In this document: positions 15,688 through 25,143 of the stretch, one piece after another
Position numbering within the stretch: the stretch's first letter is position 1
Layout: every line of letters starts with the position of its first letter
Source of the DNA: an uncultured Bacteroidota bacterium
Lineage (GTDB): Bacteria > Bacteroidota > Bacteroidia > Flavobacteriales > Flavobacteriaceae
Direction of reading: 5' to 3'
NCBI GenBank assembly: GCA_902590705.1
Contig: CACIXU010000015.1
Coordinates: 1-43,965, forward strand
Length of the DNA: 43,965 nucleotides
Translations under genes and position numbers: made by a program
The notes under the pieces: model-generated
What the model saw: the letters and a program-made list of their open reading frames with translations, nothing else
Told to the model about the DNA's origin: nothing
Database searches by the model: none

Positions 15688-17010
15688 ATGGGAACTAAAA
15701 CGGCAGCTACCTATTTACCTTACAAGGTCAAAGATATGTCTTTAGCTGAATATGGAAGAAGAGAAATTCAATTGGCTGAAGCTGAGATGCCTGGATTGAT
15801 GGCGTTAAGAAAGGAATATGGCGAAACCCTTCCCCTAAAGGGAGCACGAATTGCTGGTTGTTTGCACATGACAATTCAAACAGCTGTATTAATTGAAACC
15901 TTAACAGCATTGGGTGCTGAAGTTACTTGGAGTTCTTGTAATATATTTTCTACTCAAGATCATGCTGCTGCTGCTATTGCTGCAGCTGGGATACCAGTTT
16001 ACGCCTGGAAAGGAATGAATGACGAAGAATTTGATTGGTGCATTGAACAGACTGTATTTTTTGGTGAAGAACGTAAACCACTAAATATGATTTTAGATGA
16101 CGGTGGGGATTTGACAAATTTAGTTTTGGATAATTATCCTGAATTAGTGGAAGGAATCAAAGGCTTATCCGAAGAAACAACTACTGGTGTTCACCGATTG
16201 TACGAGAGAATGAAAAAGGGTACTTTGCCAATGCCTGCAATTAACGTGAACGACTCAGTAACCAAATCTAAGTTTGATAATAAATATGGTTGTAAGGAAA
16301 GTGCAGTTGATGCAATTAGAAGATCGACAGATATAATGCTCGCAGGAAAGCGTGTAGTAGTTGCTGGATACGGAGACGTTGGTAAAGGAACCGCTGCCTC
16401 TTTTAAAGGCGCAGGAGCAATTGTGACAGTAACTGAAATTGATCCAATCTGCGCTTTACAAGCTGCAATGGATGGTTTTGAGGTAAAAAAAATATCCTCT
16501 GTGATTGGTAATGCTGATATAATAATCACAGCCACAGGAAATAAAGATATCATCAAAAAAGAATCTTTTCTAGCCCTAAAGGACAAAGCTATTGTATGTA
16601 ATATTGGACATTTTGATAATGAAATTGATATGGCTTGGCTAAATGACAACTATGGCCACACTAAAGTTGAAATTAAACCTCAAGTTGATCTTTACTCATT
16701 AGAGGAAGGGAAAGAATTGATTGTTCTAGCCGAAGGAAGATTAGTTAATCTAGGTTGTGCTACGGGCCATCCAAGCTTTGTGATGAGTAATTCTTTTACC
16801 AATCAAACATTGGCTCAGATAGAATTATGGAAATATTCAGAAAAATATGAAAATAAAGTCTATATGCTTCCTAAGCATTTAGATGAAAAAGTAGCTTTGC
16901 TTCATTTGGAACATTTAGGTGTTGAGCTGGATAACTTATCCAAGGACCAGGCAAGTTATATTGGAGTCACTACAGAAGGGCCCTTTAAGCCTGAATACTA
17001 TCGCTACTAA
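15688..17010 (+). CDS. ahcY: S-adenosylhomocysteine hydrolase
   Basis: 440 residues, the usual length. Reversibly splits S-adenosyl-L-homocysteine to adenosine and homocysteine in the cytoplasm, relieving product inhibition of SAM methyltransferases. Visible motifs: the substrate-domain [17 protein letters not shown] and [36 protein letters not shown] with the catalytic Asp and Lys; the NAD-binding [10 protein letters not shown] Rossmann motif; and the C-terminal [14 protein letters not shown] and PEYYRY end, which contributes the NAD Lys/Tyr. Divergent from the thiamine block, with its own promoter at 15631-15661. Confidence 0.98.
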   Translation: MGTKTAATYLPYKVKDMSLAEYGRREIQLAEAEMPGLMALRKEYGETLPLKGARIAGCLHMTIQTAVLIETLTALGAEVTWSSCNIFSTQDHAAAAIAAAGIPVYAWKGMNDEEFDWCIEQTVFFGEERKPLNMILDDGGDLTNLVLDNYPELVEGIKGLSEETTTGVHRLYERMKKGTLPMPAINVNDSVTKSKFDNKYGCKESAVDAIRRSTDIMLAGKRVVVAGYGDVGKGTAASFKGAGAIVTVTEIDPICALQAAMDGFEVKKISSVIGNADIIITATGNKDIIKKESFLALKDKAIVCNIGHFDNEIDMAWLNDNYGHTKVEIKPQVDLYSLEEGKELIVLAEGRLVNLGCATGHPSFVMSNSFTNQTLAQIELWKYSEKYENKVYMLPKHLDEKVALLHLEHLGVELDNLSKDQASYIGVTTEGPFKPEYYRY

Positions 17011-17085
17011 CGATTTTAGCATCTATTTTAATTAAGACTGTTAACCTGGCTTTTTTACATATTTGAGAAAATTCGTCATAAAATA

Positions 17086-18342
17086 ATGGCTAGAAATACC
17101 AAATCATTAATTCTTCAACTATTAATATTACTCTTTTTACCAAAAACTTTATTTGGCCAATTGAGCGAAGGATTAGATTTAACAAAACTATCCAAGCTAA
17201 ACGATTATATTGAAAAACAAGTTAAAGCTGAAAAATTAGCCGGTGCAGAATTTCTCATAGCCAGAAATAATAAAATAGTTATGCATAGCTCACGCGGGTT
17301 TTCAAATCTAGAAACAAAAAAAAAACTAGATAAGAACAGCATTTACTTTATACAATCTATGACAAAGCCAATTATAAGCGTTGCAATTATGCAACTATAT
17401 GAAAGAGGCTTAATTGATTTTGATGATGAGGTATCGAAATATATTCCTGAAGTCGCTCGTCTAAAAGTTGCACTTGATTGGTCAAAGGGAATTAATAGCC
17501 CCACTGAAGAAATAAGGAGACCTATAACCATTGGTCAATTACTCTCCCACACCTCTGGACTTTCACATGGACTCTTGAAAAATAAATTAGACCTGGATAT
17601 CGGTAAGTTGATCTATGGGGTGAATCATCCCTTTTTTACTGATTACTCCTTGCACCAAACAGTTGAAAGTAGAGCTAAAGCTTTGCTTAGTGCTCCATTA
17701 ATGTTTCAACCTGGGACAAATTGGTGCTACAGTGCCGGTGGTGACTTACTAGCCGTAATAATTGAAAAAATAACGAAGCAAACGGTTTTCTCTTATTTGA
17801 AAGAAAATATTTTTAATCCTTTGGGTATGTATGATACGTCTTATAATGTAGATAGAGAAGCAATAGAAAGAGTAATGCTACTTCACAATACAAATAACAA
17901 CAAAAAAATTGTAATTAGTAAAAACCAGCCCCCTCGAAGGGGAACATCACTATATGGAGGTACCCATGGACTTTATTCTACTGCACTGGATTATTTGAAA
18001 TTCTGCCATATGATAATGAATGGAGGTAAATTAAATGGGAAGCGTGTTTTGAAAAAGAAAACTGTGGACCTATTGAAGATCAACCAAGTTGGTTCAATCT
18101 ATTCAAGGAAAAACCAAGGTTTTAGTTATGGATTTGCCATAGAGTACGATTCATCATTTAAAGTGGAGGAAAAGACTCAATCACTTTATTGGGGAGGCTA
18201 TTTCAACACAAGGTTTTTTATAGATCTTAAGAAAAATATTGTAGCAATCTGGATGACGCAGAAACTCCCAAATTTATCCTATGAGGGGTATCATCAAATA
18301 CTCAAAAAAAAAGTCTATAGTGCGATCACAGACATTGAATAA
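17086..18342 (+). CDS. Secreted serine hydrolase of the beta-lactamase/class C family
   Basis: 418 residues with a signal peptide (hydrophobic ~7-22, cleavage near LFG/Q). The serine beta-lactamase-fold motifs are present: SMTK (Ser91, Lys94), the YSA version of YxN (Tyr215) and a YWGGYF segment in place of the C-terminal KTG/HxG box. LLSHTSGLSHG (152-162) is typical of the esterase/D-aminopeptidase/carboxypeptidase branch. These proteins act as periplasmic or secreted esterases or peptidases; few are true beta-lactamases. It lies 75 bp after ahcY, same strand, and converges on rpmA. Substrate unknown. Confidence 0.85.
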   Translation: MARNTKSLILQLLILLFLPKTLFGQLSEGLDLTKLSKLNDYIEKQVKAEKLAGAEFLIARNNKIVMHSSRGFSNLETKKKLDKNSIYFIQSMTKPIISVAIMQLYERGLIDFDDEVSKYIPEVARLKVALDWSKGINSPTEEIRRPITIGQLLSHTSGLSHGLLKNKLDLDIGKLIYGVNHPFFTDYSLHQTVESRAKALLSAPLMFQPGTNWCYSAGGDLLAVIIEKITKQTVFSYLKENIFNPLGMYDTSYNVDREAIERVMLLHNTNNNKKIVISKNQPPRRGTSLYGGTHGLYSTALDYLKFCHMIMNGGKLNGKRVLKKKTVDLLKINQVGSIYSRKNQGFSYGFAIEYDSSFKVEEKTQSLYWGGYFNTRFFIDLKKNIVAIWMTQKLPNLSYEGYHQILKKKVYSAITDIE

Positions 18343-18372
18343 TTTTTTTAGTGTCTAGGTTTGAAAGGGGAT

Positions 18373-18633
18373 CTAAGCCTCAAATGGGACTATAGAGACG
18401 TAAGATTTATTATCTTTCTTTTTAGTAAATTTAACTAATCCATCCACCTTGGCGTGAAGGGTATGGTCTTTACCAAGATAAACATTATCCCCTGGATTGT
18501 GAGCGGTTCCACGTTGGCGGATGATAATATTTCCTGCCCTGGCAGGTTGGCCACCAAATATCTTTACGCCTAGGCGTTTCGACTGTGATTCTCTTCCATT
18601 TTTGGAACTACCTACTCCTTTTTTGTGTGCCAT
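18373..18633 (-). CDS. rpmA: 50S ribosomal protein L27
   Basis: 86 residues, standard length. Binds 23S rRNA near the peptidyl-transferase centre. The N-terminus [16 protein letters not shown], the GGQ-containing core ([20 protein letters not shown]) and [17 protein letters not shown] are diagnostic. No Firmicute-type cleavable N-extension. It is 25 bp downstream of rplU in the usual L21-L27 pair. Confidence 0.98.
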   Translation of the reverse strand: MAHKKGVGSSKNGRESQSKRLGVKIFGGQPARAGNIIIRQRGTAHNPGDNVYLGKDHTLHAKVDGLVKFTKKKDNKSYVSIVPFEA

Positions 18634-18658
18634 TTTATTGTTGTTTTATCAAAATTAT

Positions 18659-19204
18659 TTATTTGCTTAAGGCTGAAATCAATTCTGACTTCTTTAAAGT
18701 GTTATATCTTACAATTCCTTTTTCTTTTGCCTTGGATTTAAGTTCCTTAACGGTCATTTTAGAATAATCATCTGAAGTAGCTTTTTTAGAAGTGGTTTTT
18801 TTTACAGCAACTTTATCTGGTGACTTCTTTTTTACAACAGGTTTTACTGCAACTACTTTTTCCGCAGTAGATTTTGAAGCGGATTTAGATCCAGAAACAA
18901 CAATGTTTTCAATTATTAACTCGGATAAAGCCTGCCGATGTCCATTTTTAACACGGTATCCTTTTCTTCGTTTTTTCTTAAATACGATTACTTTATCCCC
19001 TTTGAGATGGCCTACTACCTTAGCTTTTACTGAAGCGCCTGTTATAGCTGGAGCACCTACAGTAACTTTTTTTCCATCATCTAACAAATAGACTTTGCCG
19101 AAAGAAACCCTACTCCCTTCTTTGTCTTGTAAACGATGTACAAAAAGCTTTTGGTCTTTAGCAACTTTAAACTGCTGTCCTGCTATCTCGACAATTGCGT
19201 ACAT
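18659..19204 (-). CDS. rplU: 50S ribosomal protein L21 with C-terminal SAP/Rho-N-like extension
   Basis: 181 residues against ~103 for a standard L21. Residues 1-~102 are canonical ([18 protein letters not shown]...[39 protein letters not shown]). Beyond is a Lys/Ser/Ala-rich linker and a compact tail [18 protein letters not shown]...[10 protein letters not shown], which has the helix-extended-helix pattern of SAP or Rho-N nucleic-acid-binding motifs. Extensions of this kind are known on L21 in some Bacteroidota; the function here is inferred as extra RNA contact. First gene of the rplU-rpmA pair, with its own likely promoter at 19224-19254. Confidence 0.96.
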   Translation of the reverse strand: MYAIVEIAGQQFKVAKDQKLFVHRLQDKEGSRVSFGKVYLLDDGKKVTVGAPAITGASVKAKVVGHLKGDKVIVFKKKRRKGYRVKNGHRQALSELIIENIVVSGSKSASKSTAEKVVAVKPVVKKKSPDKVAVKKTTSKKATSDDYSKMTVKELKSKAKEKGIVRYNTLKKSELISALSK

Positions 19205-19223
19205 ATTGGTTATTTTTGGATTG

Positions 19224-19254
19224 CAAATATAATTATTTTACCTTCAAAAACAAT
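19224..19254 (-). promoter_or_regulatory. Bacteroidota-type promoter for rplU-rpmA
   Basis: On the minus strand: ATTG (19254-19251), a 19-nt spacer, then TATATTTG (19231-19224), fitting the -33/-7 consensus TTG-N19-TAnnTTTG. The -7 element is 19 bp from the rplU start codon. Confidence 0.55.
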
Positions 19255-19306
19255 CCACAAAAACTTAATTTAAATAAATCAGTAGGGTGGTAGTATATAT
19301 ATTTAA

Positions 19307-20308
19307 CTATTTGCTTTTAATCACATTTAGATAGGAAATAACAGTTTTTTCAAGCCCTTTTTGAAAAGCAGTTTTGGGAGTCCAACCCAACTCTTTTTGG
19401 ATTTTAGTAGAATCGATAGCATAACGGTAATCGTGACCAAGCCTATCAGTAACATAAGTTATAAACTTTTTAGAATATCCCTCAGGTCTGCCAAGTTTAC
19501 TATCGACTAGAGCTATTAATGTATTAATGATATCAATATTACGTATTTCATTATTTCCGCCTACGTTGTAAGTCGTTCCTGCTTTTCCTTGATTAAATAT
19601 CAAGTCGATTGCCTCTACATGGTCCTCTACATAAATCCAATCGCGAATATTTTTACCATTGCCGTAAACAGGCAGTGGTTTTTCTTGTACAATATTTTGT
19701 ATAATTAGTGGAATTAATTTTTCAGGGTATTGGTCTGGTCCATAATTATTAGAACAATTTGACAATATCACGGGCAAGCCATAGGTATAAAAATAAGTTC
19801 TAACAAAATGGTCGGCTGCGGCTTTTGATGCAGAATAAGGAGATCGGGGATCATAAGAGGTGGTTTCCAAAAACTTACCTTTATCCCCCAAACTTCCATA
19901 AACTTCATCAGTGGAGATATGGTAAAATAATTTATTCTCGTAATTACCCTCCCATGCTCTACGAGTAGTCTCTAATAGTGTTAATGTACCCATTACATTG
20001 GTCTGCGCAAAACCAAAGGGTTTTTTTATGGATTGATCTACATGAGACTCGGCTGCTAAGTGAATAACACCATCAAATTCAAATTTGGTAAAGAGTCTTT
20101 TTAGAAACTTAGCATCAGTGATATCCCCCTTAAGGAAACAGTAGTTCGGGGTATTCTCGATATCTTTTAATTTTTTAGTATTTCCCGCGTATGTTAGTAC
20201 ATCGAAATTAACGAAATGGGTATCAGGATATTGATTGACCATGAATCTGACCAAATGAGAACCAATAAATCCAGCCCCGCCTGTTATTAAAATATTTTTC
20301 CCTTTCAT
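19307..20308 (-). CDS. rmlB: dTDP-glucose 4,6-dehydratase
   Basis: 333 residues. Converts dTDP-D-glucose to dTDP-4-keto-6-deoxy-D-glucose, the branch point for both dTDP-L-rhamnose and the FdtA-type amino sugar. NAD-binding ITGGAGFIGSHLV at the N-terminus, the STDEVYGSLG segment holding the catalytic Asp/Glu, and YSASKAAADH with the Tyr-Lys pair of extended SDRs. Last gene of the ~24.7-kb glycan run, adjacent to rmlD. Confidence 0.96.
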   Translation of the reverse strand: MKGKNILITGGAGFIGSHLVRFMVNQYPDTHFVNFDVLTYAGNTKKLKDIENTPNYCFLKGDITDAKFLKRLFTKFEFDGVIHLAAESHVDQSIKKPFGFAQTNVMGTLTLLETTRRAWEGNYENKLFYHISTDEVYGSLGDKGKFLETTSYDPRSPYSASKAAADHFVRTYFYTYGLPVILSNCSNNYGPDQYPEKLIPLIIQNIVQEKPLPVYGNGKNIRDWIYVEDHVEAIDLIFNQGKAGTTYNVGGNNEIRNIDIINTLIALVDSKLGRPEGYSKKFITYVTDRLGHDYRYAIDSTKIQKELGWTPKTAFQKGLEKTVISYLNVIKSK

Positions 20309-21172
20309 CTAATTCTTTAAATTAATGAGACAATCTTTTAATGCTAATTCCCAAGAATTAGGCTTTAAGTTAAATTCGTTTATTGTCTTTTCACAACTTA
20401 AAACAGAATATTTTGGTCGTTTTGCCTTAGAGGAGGAATCTTCGGTCCGAATCGGATTAATTACACAATCGGTGTTCAATTCATTTTTAATGGCACAAGC
20501 AAAATCAAACCAAGTAGTGGCTCCAGTATTAGTGAAATGATATATCTCAAATCCCTCAAAGTTAGGTTTTTGTGAAATAGCAAGCATTACAAATTGGGCA
20601 AGGTTTAGGGCATAAGTCGGAGAACCACTTTGATCAGCTACCACACTAATTTCACTTTTTTTTTGTAATAATTCAAAGATGGTTTTTACAAAGTTCTTTC
20701 CAAAGGGACTAAATAGCCAAGAAGTTCTTACAATCCATGCATCGATATTAGCGTTTAAAATTGCCTGCTCTGCTGCTGCTTTGGATTTGCCGTAGACTCC
20801 AATTGGGTTAACCGGTTCATCAGTCTCATAGGGTTTTGATGCATTTCCATCAAAAACATAATCAGTAGACAGCTGAATGATTTTGAATTCGTATATTTTG
20901 GAGAGTTCACATAAATTACTCACTATATTTAAGTTTGTTTCTAAAGTCAATTCAACTTCATCTTCAGCTTGATCAACCTCAGTATATGCTGCACAATTAA
21001 TTACAAAATCAACAAAATTAGCTTCAAAAAAGGGGTACAACTGTTCTTTAACGCGTAAATCAACTTCAGGTAAATCGATAAAAAAAAACTTAAAATTTAT
21101 AAACTGCTTTGCAACTAACTTGAAAGATTTACCCAATTGACCATTTGCGCCAGTAACAAGAATGTTAGTCAT
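20309..21172 (-). CDS. rmlD: dTDP-4-dehydrorhamnose reductase
   Basis: 287 residues from the ATG at 21172 (MTNILVTGANGQLGKS). A start 12 codons upstream would add a tail absent from the family and enlarge the overlap with rmlC, so the internal ATG is preferred; overlap with rmlC is then 8 nt. Performs the last NADPH-dependent step to dTDP-L-rhamnose. GxxGxxG motif, STDYVFDG, and YGKSKAAAEQ with the catalytic Tyr/Lys. Confidence 0.93.
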   Translation of the reverse strand: MTNILVTGANGQLGKSFKLVAKQFINFKFFFIDLPEVDLRVKEQLYPFFEANFVDFVINCAAYTEVDQAEDEVELTLETNLNIVSNLCELSKIYEFKIIQLSTDYVFDGNASKPYETDEPVNPIGVYGKSKAAAEQAILNANIDAWIVRTSWLFSPFGKNFVKTIFELLQKKSEISVVADQSGSPTYALNLAQFVMLAISQKPNFEGFEIYHFTNTGATTWFDFACAIKNELNTDCVINPIRTEDSSSKAKRPKYSVLSCEKTINEFNLKPNSWELALKDCLINLKN

Positions 21173-21740
21173 AAAGCGATTGATTATAATCAAAAAATTG
21201 GGCTGCATTAAATCTCGGAAGGGATTTATCTTTTTCAGATAAAATAATTTTATTTGCTGGCAACTGCCAATCTATATTAAGTTCTGGGTCGTCAAAGGCG
21301 ATACTAGCTTCACTCGATTGGTTATAGTAATTATCGACATGATAAATTACAGTAGCTATTTTACTTGAACAGGCATATCCATGAGCAAAACCACGAGGAA
21401 TGAAAAGATGTTTTTGATTTTTACTGCTTAATTCAACTGTGATGTGTTTTCCAAAATTAGGAGATCCTTTTCTGATATCTACCACCACGTCTAAAACTTT
21501 TCCCTCGACAACGGATATTAATTTGGATTGAGCCGCTGGTGGCATTTGATAGTGAAGCCCCCTAATAACTCCGTAGCAGGATTGTGCTCGATTTTCTTGA
21601 CAAAAATTAATCTGATGGCCTACGGCCTTCTCTAATAAATCCTTTCTAAAACTTTCAACAAACCATCCTCTAGCATCAGAGGATATTAATGTTTTTGAAA
21701 TTAGTACTTCGGGAAGACTGGTTGGATTAAAGGTCATCAA
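21165..21740 (-). CDS. rmlC: dTDP-4-dehydrorhamnose 3,5-epimerase
   Basis: 191 residues. Epimerises C3 and C5 of dTDP-4-keto-6-deoxyglucose. The cupin fold shows FCQENRAQSCYGVIRGLHYQ with the catalytic His, KGSPNFGKH, and LFIPRGFAHGYACSS. Directly abuts rmlA (stop and start adjacent) and overlaps rmlD by 8 nt. Confidence 0.96.
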   Translation of the reverse strand: MMTFNPTSLPEVLISKTLISSDARGWFVESFRKDLLEKAVGHQINFCQENRAQSCYGVIRGLHYQMPPAAQSKLISVVEGKVLDVVVDIRKGSPNFGKHITVELSSKNQKHLFIPRGFAHGYACSSKIATVIYHVDNYYNQSSEASIAFDDPELNIDWQLPANKIILSEKDKSLPRFNAAQFFDYNQSLYD

Positions 21741-22607
21741 TTAAGTTTTAAATCTTTCAAATAGATATTTTCCGTAATCAGTTTGAATATATTCCTCAGC
21801 AGCTTTTATTAATTGGTCATGAGTAATCCAATCCTTTTCAAATGCTATTTCCTCAAGGCATCCAACTTTAAGACCCTGTCTTTTCTCCACAGTATGAATA
21901 AATTGTCCTGCTTGAATAAGAGACTCGTGAGTTCCAGTATCAAGCCATGCAAATCCACGGCCTAAAATTTTAAGTTTTAATTTTCCAAGTTTTAAAAAAT
22001 GTTGATTTACTGCCGTAATCTCTAATTCGCCTCTTTCACTAGGTTTTATCTCTTTTGCAATTTCTTTAACCTCATTAGGATAAAAATATAATCCAACAAC
22101 AGCTTTATCACTTTTAGGTAGCTCAGGCTTTTCCTCAATTGATAAAACTTTTTCATCTGAATCAAACTCAACAACACCATATCTTTGAGGGTCTTTTACA
22201 GTGTAGCCAAAGATTGTAGCTTTATTTAAATTATTTATAGCTTCCTGTAAAAGCGAAACTAATCCATCACCATAAAAAATATTATCCCCTAAAATAAGAC
22301 AAACGGAATCATTTGCTATAAATTCCTCTCCAATCAAAAAAGCCTCTGCCAGACCCTTAGGGGCCTTTTGTTCGGCATATTGTATATGGATCCCGAATTG
22401 GCTCCCATCGTCCAAAAGTCTTTGATAGCCAGGTAAATCAGTGGGGGTGCTGATCAATAAAACCTCCTTGATCCCGGCCAACATCAAAACCGAAAGGGGG
22501 TAATAAATCATAGGTTTGTCATAGACAGGGATTAGTTGTTTGGAAACCCCTTTGGTTACGGGATTTAATCGTGTCCCATAACCACCTGCAAGAACGATGC
22601 CTTTCAT
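21741..22607 (-). CDS. rmlA: Glucose-1-phosphate thymidylyltransferase
   Basis: 288 residues. Makes dTDP-glucose from dTTP and glucose-1-phosphate, feeding both dTDP pathways of the locus. Signature [37 protein letters not shown], the [11 protein letters not shown] Mg2+/nucleotide site, EEKPELPKS and the C-terminal [15 protein letters not shown]. 27 bp separate it from the glycosyltransferase upstream. Confidence 0.97.
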   Translation of the reverse strand: MKGIVLAGGYGTRLNPVTKGVSKQLIPVYDKPMIYYPLSVLMLAGIKEVLLISTPTDLPGYQRLLDDGSQFGIHIQYAEQKAPKGLAEAFLIGEEFIANDSVCLILGDNIFYGDGLVSLLQEAINNLNKATIFGYTVKDPQRYGVVEFDSDEKVLSIEEKPELPKSDKAVVGLYFYPNEVKEIAKEIKPSERGELEITAVNQHFLKLGKLKLKILGRGFAWLDTGTHESLIQAGQFIHTVEKRQGLKVGCLEEIAFEKDWITHDQLIKAAEEYIQTDYGKYLFERFKT

Positions 22608-22634
22608 AAGTTATTTTTCGTAAAGATAAGGGAA

Positions 22635-23366
22635 TCAAAAAAATTCTTTGATCTTAAATACTTTATTGAAAAAGTATTGAAAAAAGCTAAAACCAATTTT
22701 ATTTTGCTTAAACGCCCTCTGTTCTTCTTTTATAATTTTTGCTTTGCTTGCAATACCGTTGTTACTTATTCCGCCTGCCATCATTTTTACCAAGGTTAGA
22801 TCGATAAACTTGGAGCGAATATTGTTTTTCTCCAAAAAACGAAGCATTAGTTCAAAATCACCAGCAATTTCAAAGGAATCATCATATCCACCTAATTCAT
22901 CATAGATCGACTTACGACAATAGAAAGTTGGATGGGCAGGCATCCATCCTTTGGAAAAAGCATTCCTTTGATAGGGTTTTGATCGCCATTTTCTGACAAC
23001 TTTCCCTTTTTTATTAACATAATCAAGATTGGCAAAGATACAATCGGTTTGCTCATCAAATTTCTCTGATATTTTTTCTATGCTATGTTTGTCATAAAAA
23101 ACATCATCAGAATTTAAAAACCCAATAATTTCTCCACTGGCTAATTTAAGTCCTTTATTAAATGCATCATATACCCCCATGTCAGACTCGGAAATAATTT
23201 TGGAAATATGGTTAAAATTATTACAAATCTGAAGTGTGTTGTCATTAGATTTACCATCTACAACGATATGTTCTATATTATTATAGGTTTGTTTTTGAAC
23301 AGATTTTAAGGTTTGTTTTATGGTTGCTGATGAATTATACGAAATTGTAATTACTGAAATTTTCAT
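22635..23366 (-). CDS. GT2-family glycosyltransferase
   Basis: 243 residues. Inverting GT-A transferase of the WcaA type, acting at the cytoplasmic membrane face. N-terminal ITISYNSSATIKQTLKSVQKQTY and HIVVDGKSNDNT, SDMGVYDAFNKGL, and a DxD-equivalent NSDD in GEIIGFLNSDDVFYD. AHPTFYCRKSIYDELGGYDD matches the acceptor-side region of this subgroup. Overlaps its upstream neighbour by 4 nt. Donor and acceptor cannot be read from sequence; dTDP-rhamnose is available nearby. Confidence 0.88.
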   Translation of the reverse strand: MKISVITISYNSSATIKQTLKSVQKQTYNNIEHIVVDGKSNDNTLQICNNFNHISKIISESDMGVYDAFNKGLKLASGEIIGFLNSDDVFYDKHSIEKISEKFDEQTDCIFANLDYVNKKGKVVRKWRSKPYQRNAFSKGWMPAHPTFYCRKSIYDELGGYDDSFEIAGDFELMLRFLEKNNIRSKFIDLTLVKMMAGGISNNGIASKAKIIKEEQRAFKQNKIGFSFFQYFFNKVFKIKEFF

Positions 23367-24181
23367 TTTTTATTTGGGAATGAAATTCCAATACCTGCTC
23401 CAGGGTACCAGTGGTCTTTAGGTTCTTCTCTAAAAAGAATAAAATTTCTTTCATTCTCAATTGAAAATTTCAATAGTTTATCAGTGGCATGAGAATTATC
23501 CCCCAAAATTATTGCTTTAGTACTTAGCTTATTCTTAATAGTCAAGTACTCCTGATATTCATAATTCCCAGAATGATCTGAATCGTTAATGAAAATATCT
23601 ATCGTTTTTTCAAAATTTTTTAGAGATATAATGGAGTCCCCATAAATAATCTTCCCCACAGACTTATATTTATCATCCAGCAAATACCCTGCTTGATCGT
23701 TAATATCAGTTCCATAGTATTTTCCAGGAAAACCTTCCTCTTTATTTTTTAATATAGCTGAACAAAGTACAACTGCTCCGAGCCCTTTATCCACTCCTGT
23801 TTCCATAATTATCTTGGGCTTTATTGATCTTACAATTACGTACCAACCTACCCTACGCGAAAAACTAATATTGCGATCTGCAAAACTTTTAAATTCCGAT
23901 TCCTCAGTTTTTTTCTTTAAATAAATTTTAAGCTGATCGTCATTTAGTATTTCATTTAAATACTTTTGGAGTTTTTCAAATGGAACTTCTACACAAGATT
24001 CAATGATTTTTAAAAGCTCCAAATTATTTTTATCAGTAAGATCGTAAGTAAAGTTAGTGTCCTCTCTAGATGAAAATGTCCATTTTAAAATTTGAAAATA
24101 TTTTTTGTTGAAATACCTTGTTGCATTCATAAAATCCAGTAATCTTCTGATAATTAATATTTTTTTTATTAATTTTTTCAT
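23363..24181 (-). CDS. Class I SAM-dependent methyltransferase-like protein
   Basis: 272 residues. The C-terminal two-thirds has a Rossmann methyltransferase pattern: motif I ETGVDKGLGAV (127-137), acidic loop GTDIND, GDSIISLKN and IDIFINDSDH, ending ILGDNSHATDK and PGAGIG. The first ~100 residues are Lys-rich with no recognised domain. It probably O- or N-methylates a sugar of the surface glycan, but the substrate is unknown. 4-nt overlap downstream, 2-bp gap upstream. Confidence 0.65.
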   Translation of the reverse strand: MKKLIKKILIIRRLLDFMNATRYFNKKYFQILKWTFSSREDTNFTYDLTDKNNLELLKIIESCVEVPFEKLQKYLNEILNDDQLKIYLKKKTEESEFKSFADRNISFSRRVGWYVIVRSIKPKIIMETGVDKGLGAVVLCSAILKNKEEGFPGKYYGTDINDQAGYLLDDKYKSVGKIIYGDSIISLKNFEKTIDIFINDSDHSGNYEYQEYLTIKNKLSTKAIILGDNSHATDKLLKFSIENERNFILFREEPKDHWYPGAGIGISFPNKK

Positions 24182-24183
24182 TT

Positions 24184-25143
24184 TTATAATTCTACTAAAT
24201 CTTTAAAAAAGAAGGATCTAATTTTACGAGACAAATTGATAAAAGAATATTTAAAGCCTGATATGTGGTTATCTTTTTTAGAAATGAATTTATCATTAAA
24301 AACCATATTTGACTTTAACTCTCTTAGGTAAGGTATGTAAATCTTATTTAACAATATTCCTTTTAGATTTACAAAAACTCTACTTAGATTGGTATTAAAA
24401 GTTGATTTGCTGATTTGATCAATATTAGCAAAATGATAAAAAATCAATTGTTGATTATCAATAAAGATCTTATCTCCTTTACAGCTTAAATGATAGTTTG
24501 GGATATTCCAAATTGCTACATTTGCACCTTTATTTTGAATTACATAAAGGTTCTTGTAGAGACTAGGCCATCTATTAAGATATTTTTGATCCCCAAACCT
24601 ATCTTTTTCTACTTTCTGATAACACCAATCTAAGCAATTTTGCATCCATTGTGTTAAACATTTTTTACCCTCACTGTCATTTTTAAAAGTTACCCAGCCT
24701 ACATTAAATCTTCCATATTTTAATTGTCTCTTTGTTGTCCAGTGAAAGCGATGTTCTATGATAGCGATAGATTTATTTTCAATTTCGTCAAAAACTTTTT
24801 TAGGGTCAGAAAAAAAATAAAGATCTGCATCGAGATAGGTTATGGAATCAATAAAATCAAATTGACCCATCACATAATTACATACAGCGGGGCTGCAGGT
24901 AAAAAAATATTCGATGCGATTTCTATTTAATTTAGCGATTTTAAGTAAAGGGAATTTTTTTTCTAATTCTTTGATTTGTAAAATTTGAACATTATTTAAT
25001 GGATTATCATTTAAGTATTTATAGGACTTGTCATCCATACAAATCATGAATAATTTATAACTTTTGGTATTCCTTTCAAGTGATGAGGCTAAAGTTAGCG
25101 CATGTGGCAGATAATTGCTGTCAAAATGAGTACAGAAATTCAA
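24184..25143 (-). CDS. GT-A-type glycosyltransferase
   Basis: 319 residues. N-terminal MNFCTHFDSNYLPHALTLASSLERN is typical of GT8-like nucleotide-diphospho-sugar transferases, and YLDADLYFFSDP around residue 118 carries the metal-binding DxD. A W..DQKYLNRWPSLYKNLYVIQN region also fits this fold, as does the conserved NYHLSC..FYHFAN end. It overlaps the DegT aminotransferase gene by 4 nt, so transfer of the amino sugar made there is possible, but this is only positional. Confidence 0.72.
   Translation of the reverse strand: MNFCTHFDSNYLPHALTLASSLERNTKSYKLFMICMDDKSYKYLNDNPLNNVQILQIKELEKKFPLLKIAKLNRNRIEYFFTCSPAVCNYVMGQFDFIDSITYLDADLYFFSDPKKVFDEIENKSIAIIEHRFHWTTKRQLKYGRFNVGWVTFKNDSEGKKCLTQWMQNCLDWCYQKVEKDRFGDQKYLNRWPSLYKNLYVIQNKGANVAIWNIPNYHLSCKGDKIFIDNQQLIFYHFANIDQISKSTFNTNLSRVFVNLKGILLNKIYIPYLRELKSNMVFNDKFISKKDNHISGFKYSFINLSRKIRSFFFKDLVEL

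Noticed and set aside
16191-16649. 152-codon minus-strand frame inside ahcY
   Set aside because: Antisense shadow of a highly conserved gene; composition is that of a reverse-complement frame.
17086-18342. True beta-lactamase resistance gene
   Set aside because: The SxxK and YxN-type motifs fit the broad serine hydrolase/esterase family, and the third box is not KTG; resistance is not supported.
21173-21208. Upstream ATG giving rmlD a 12-residue N-terminal tail
   Set aside because: The family starts at the Rossmann strand (MTNILVTGANGQLG), and the upstream start deepens the overlap with rmlC.
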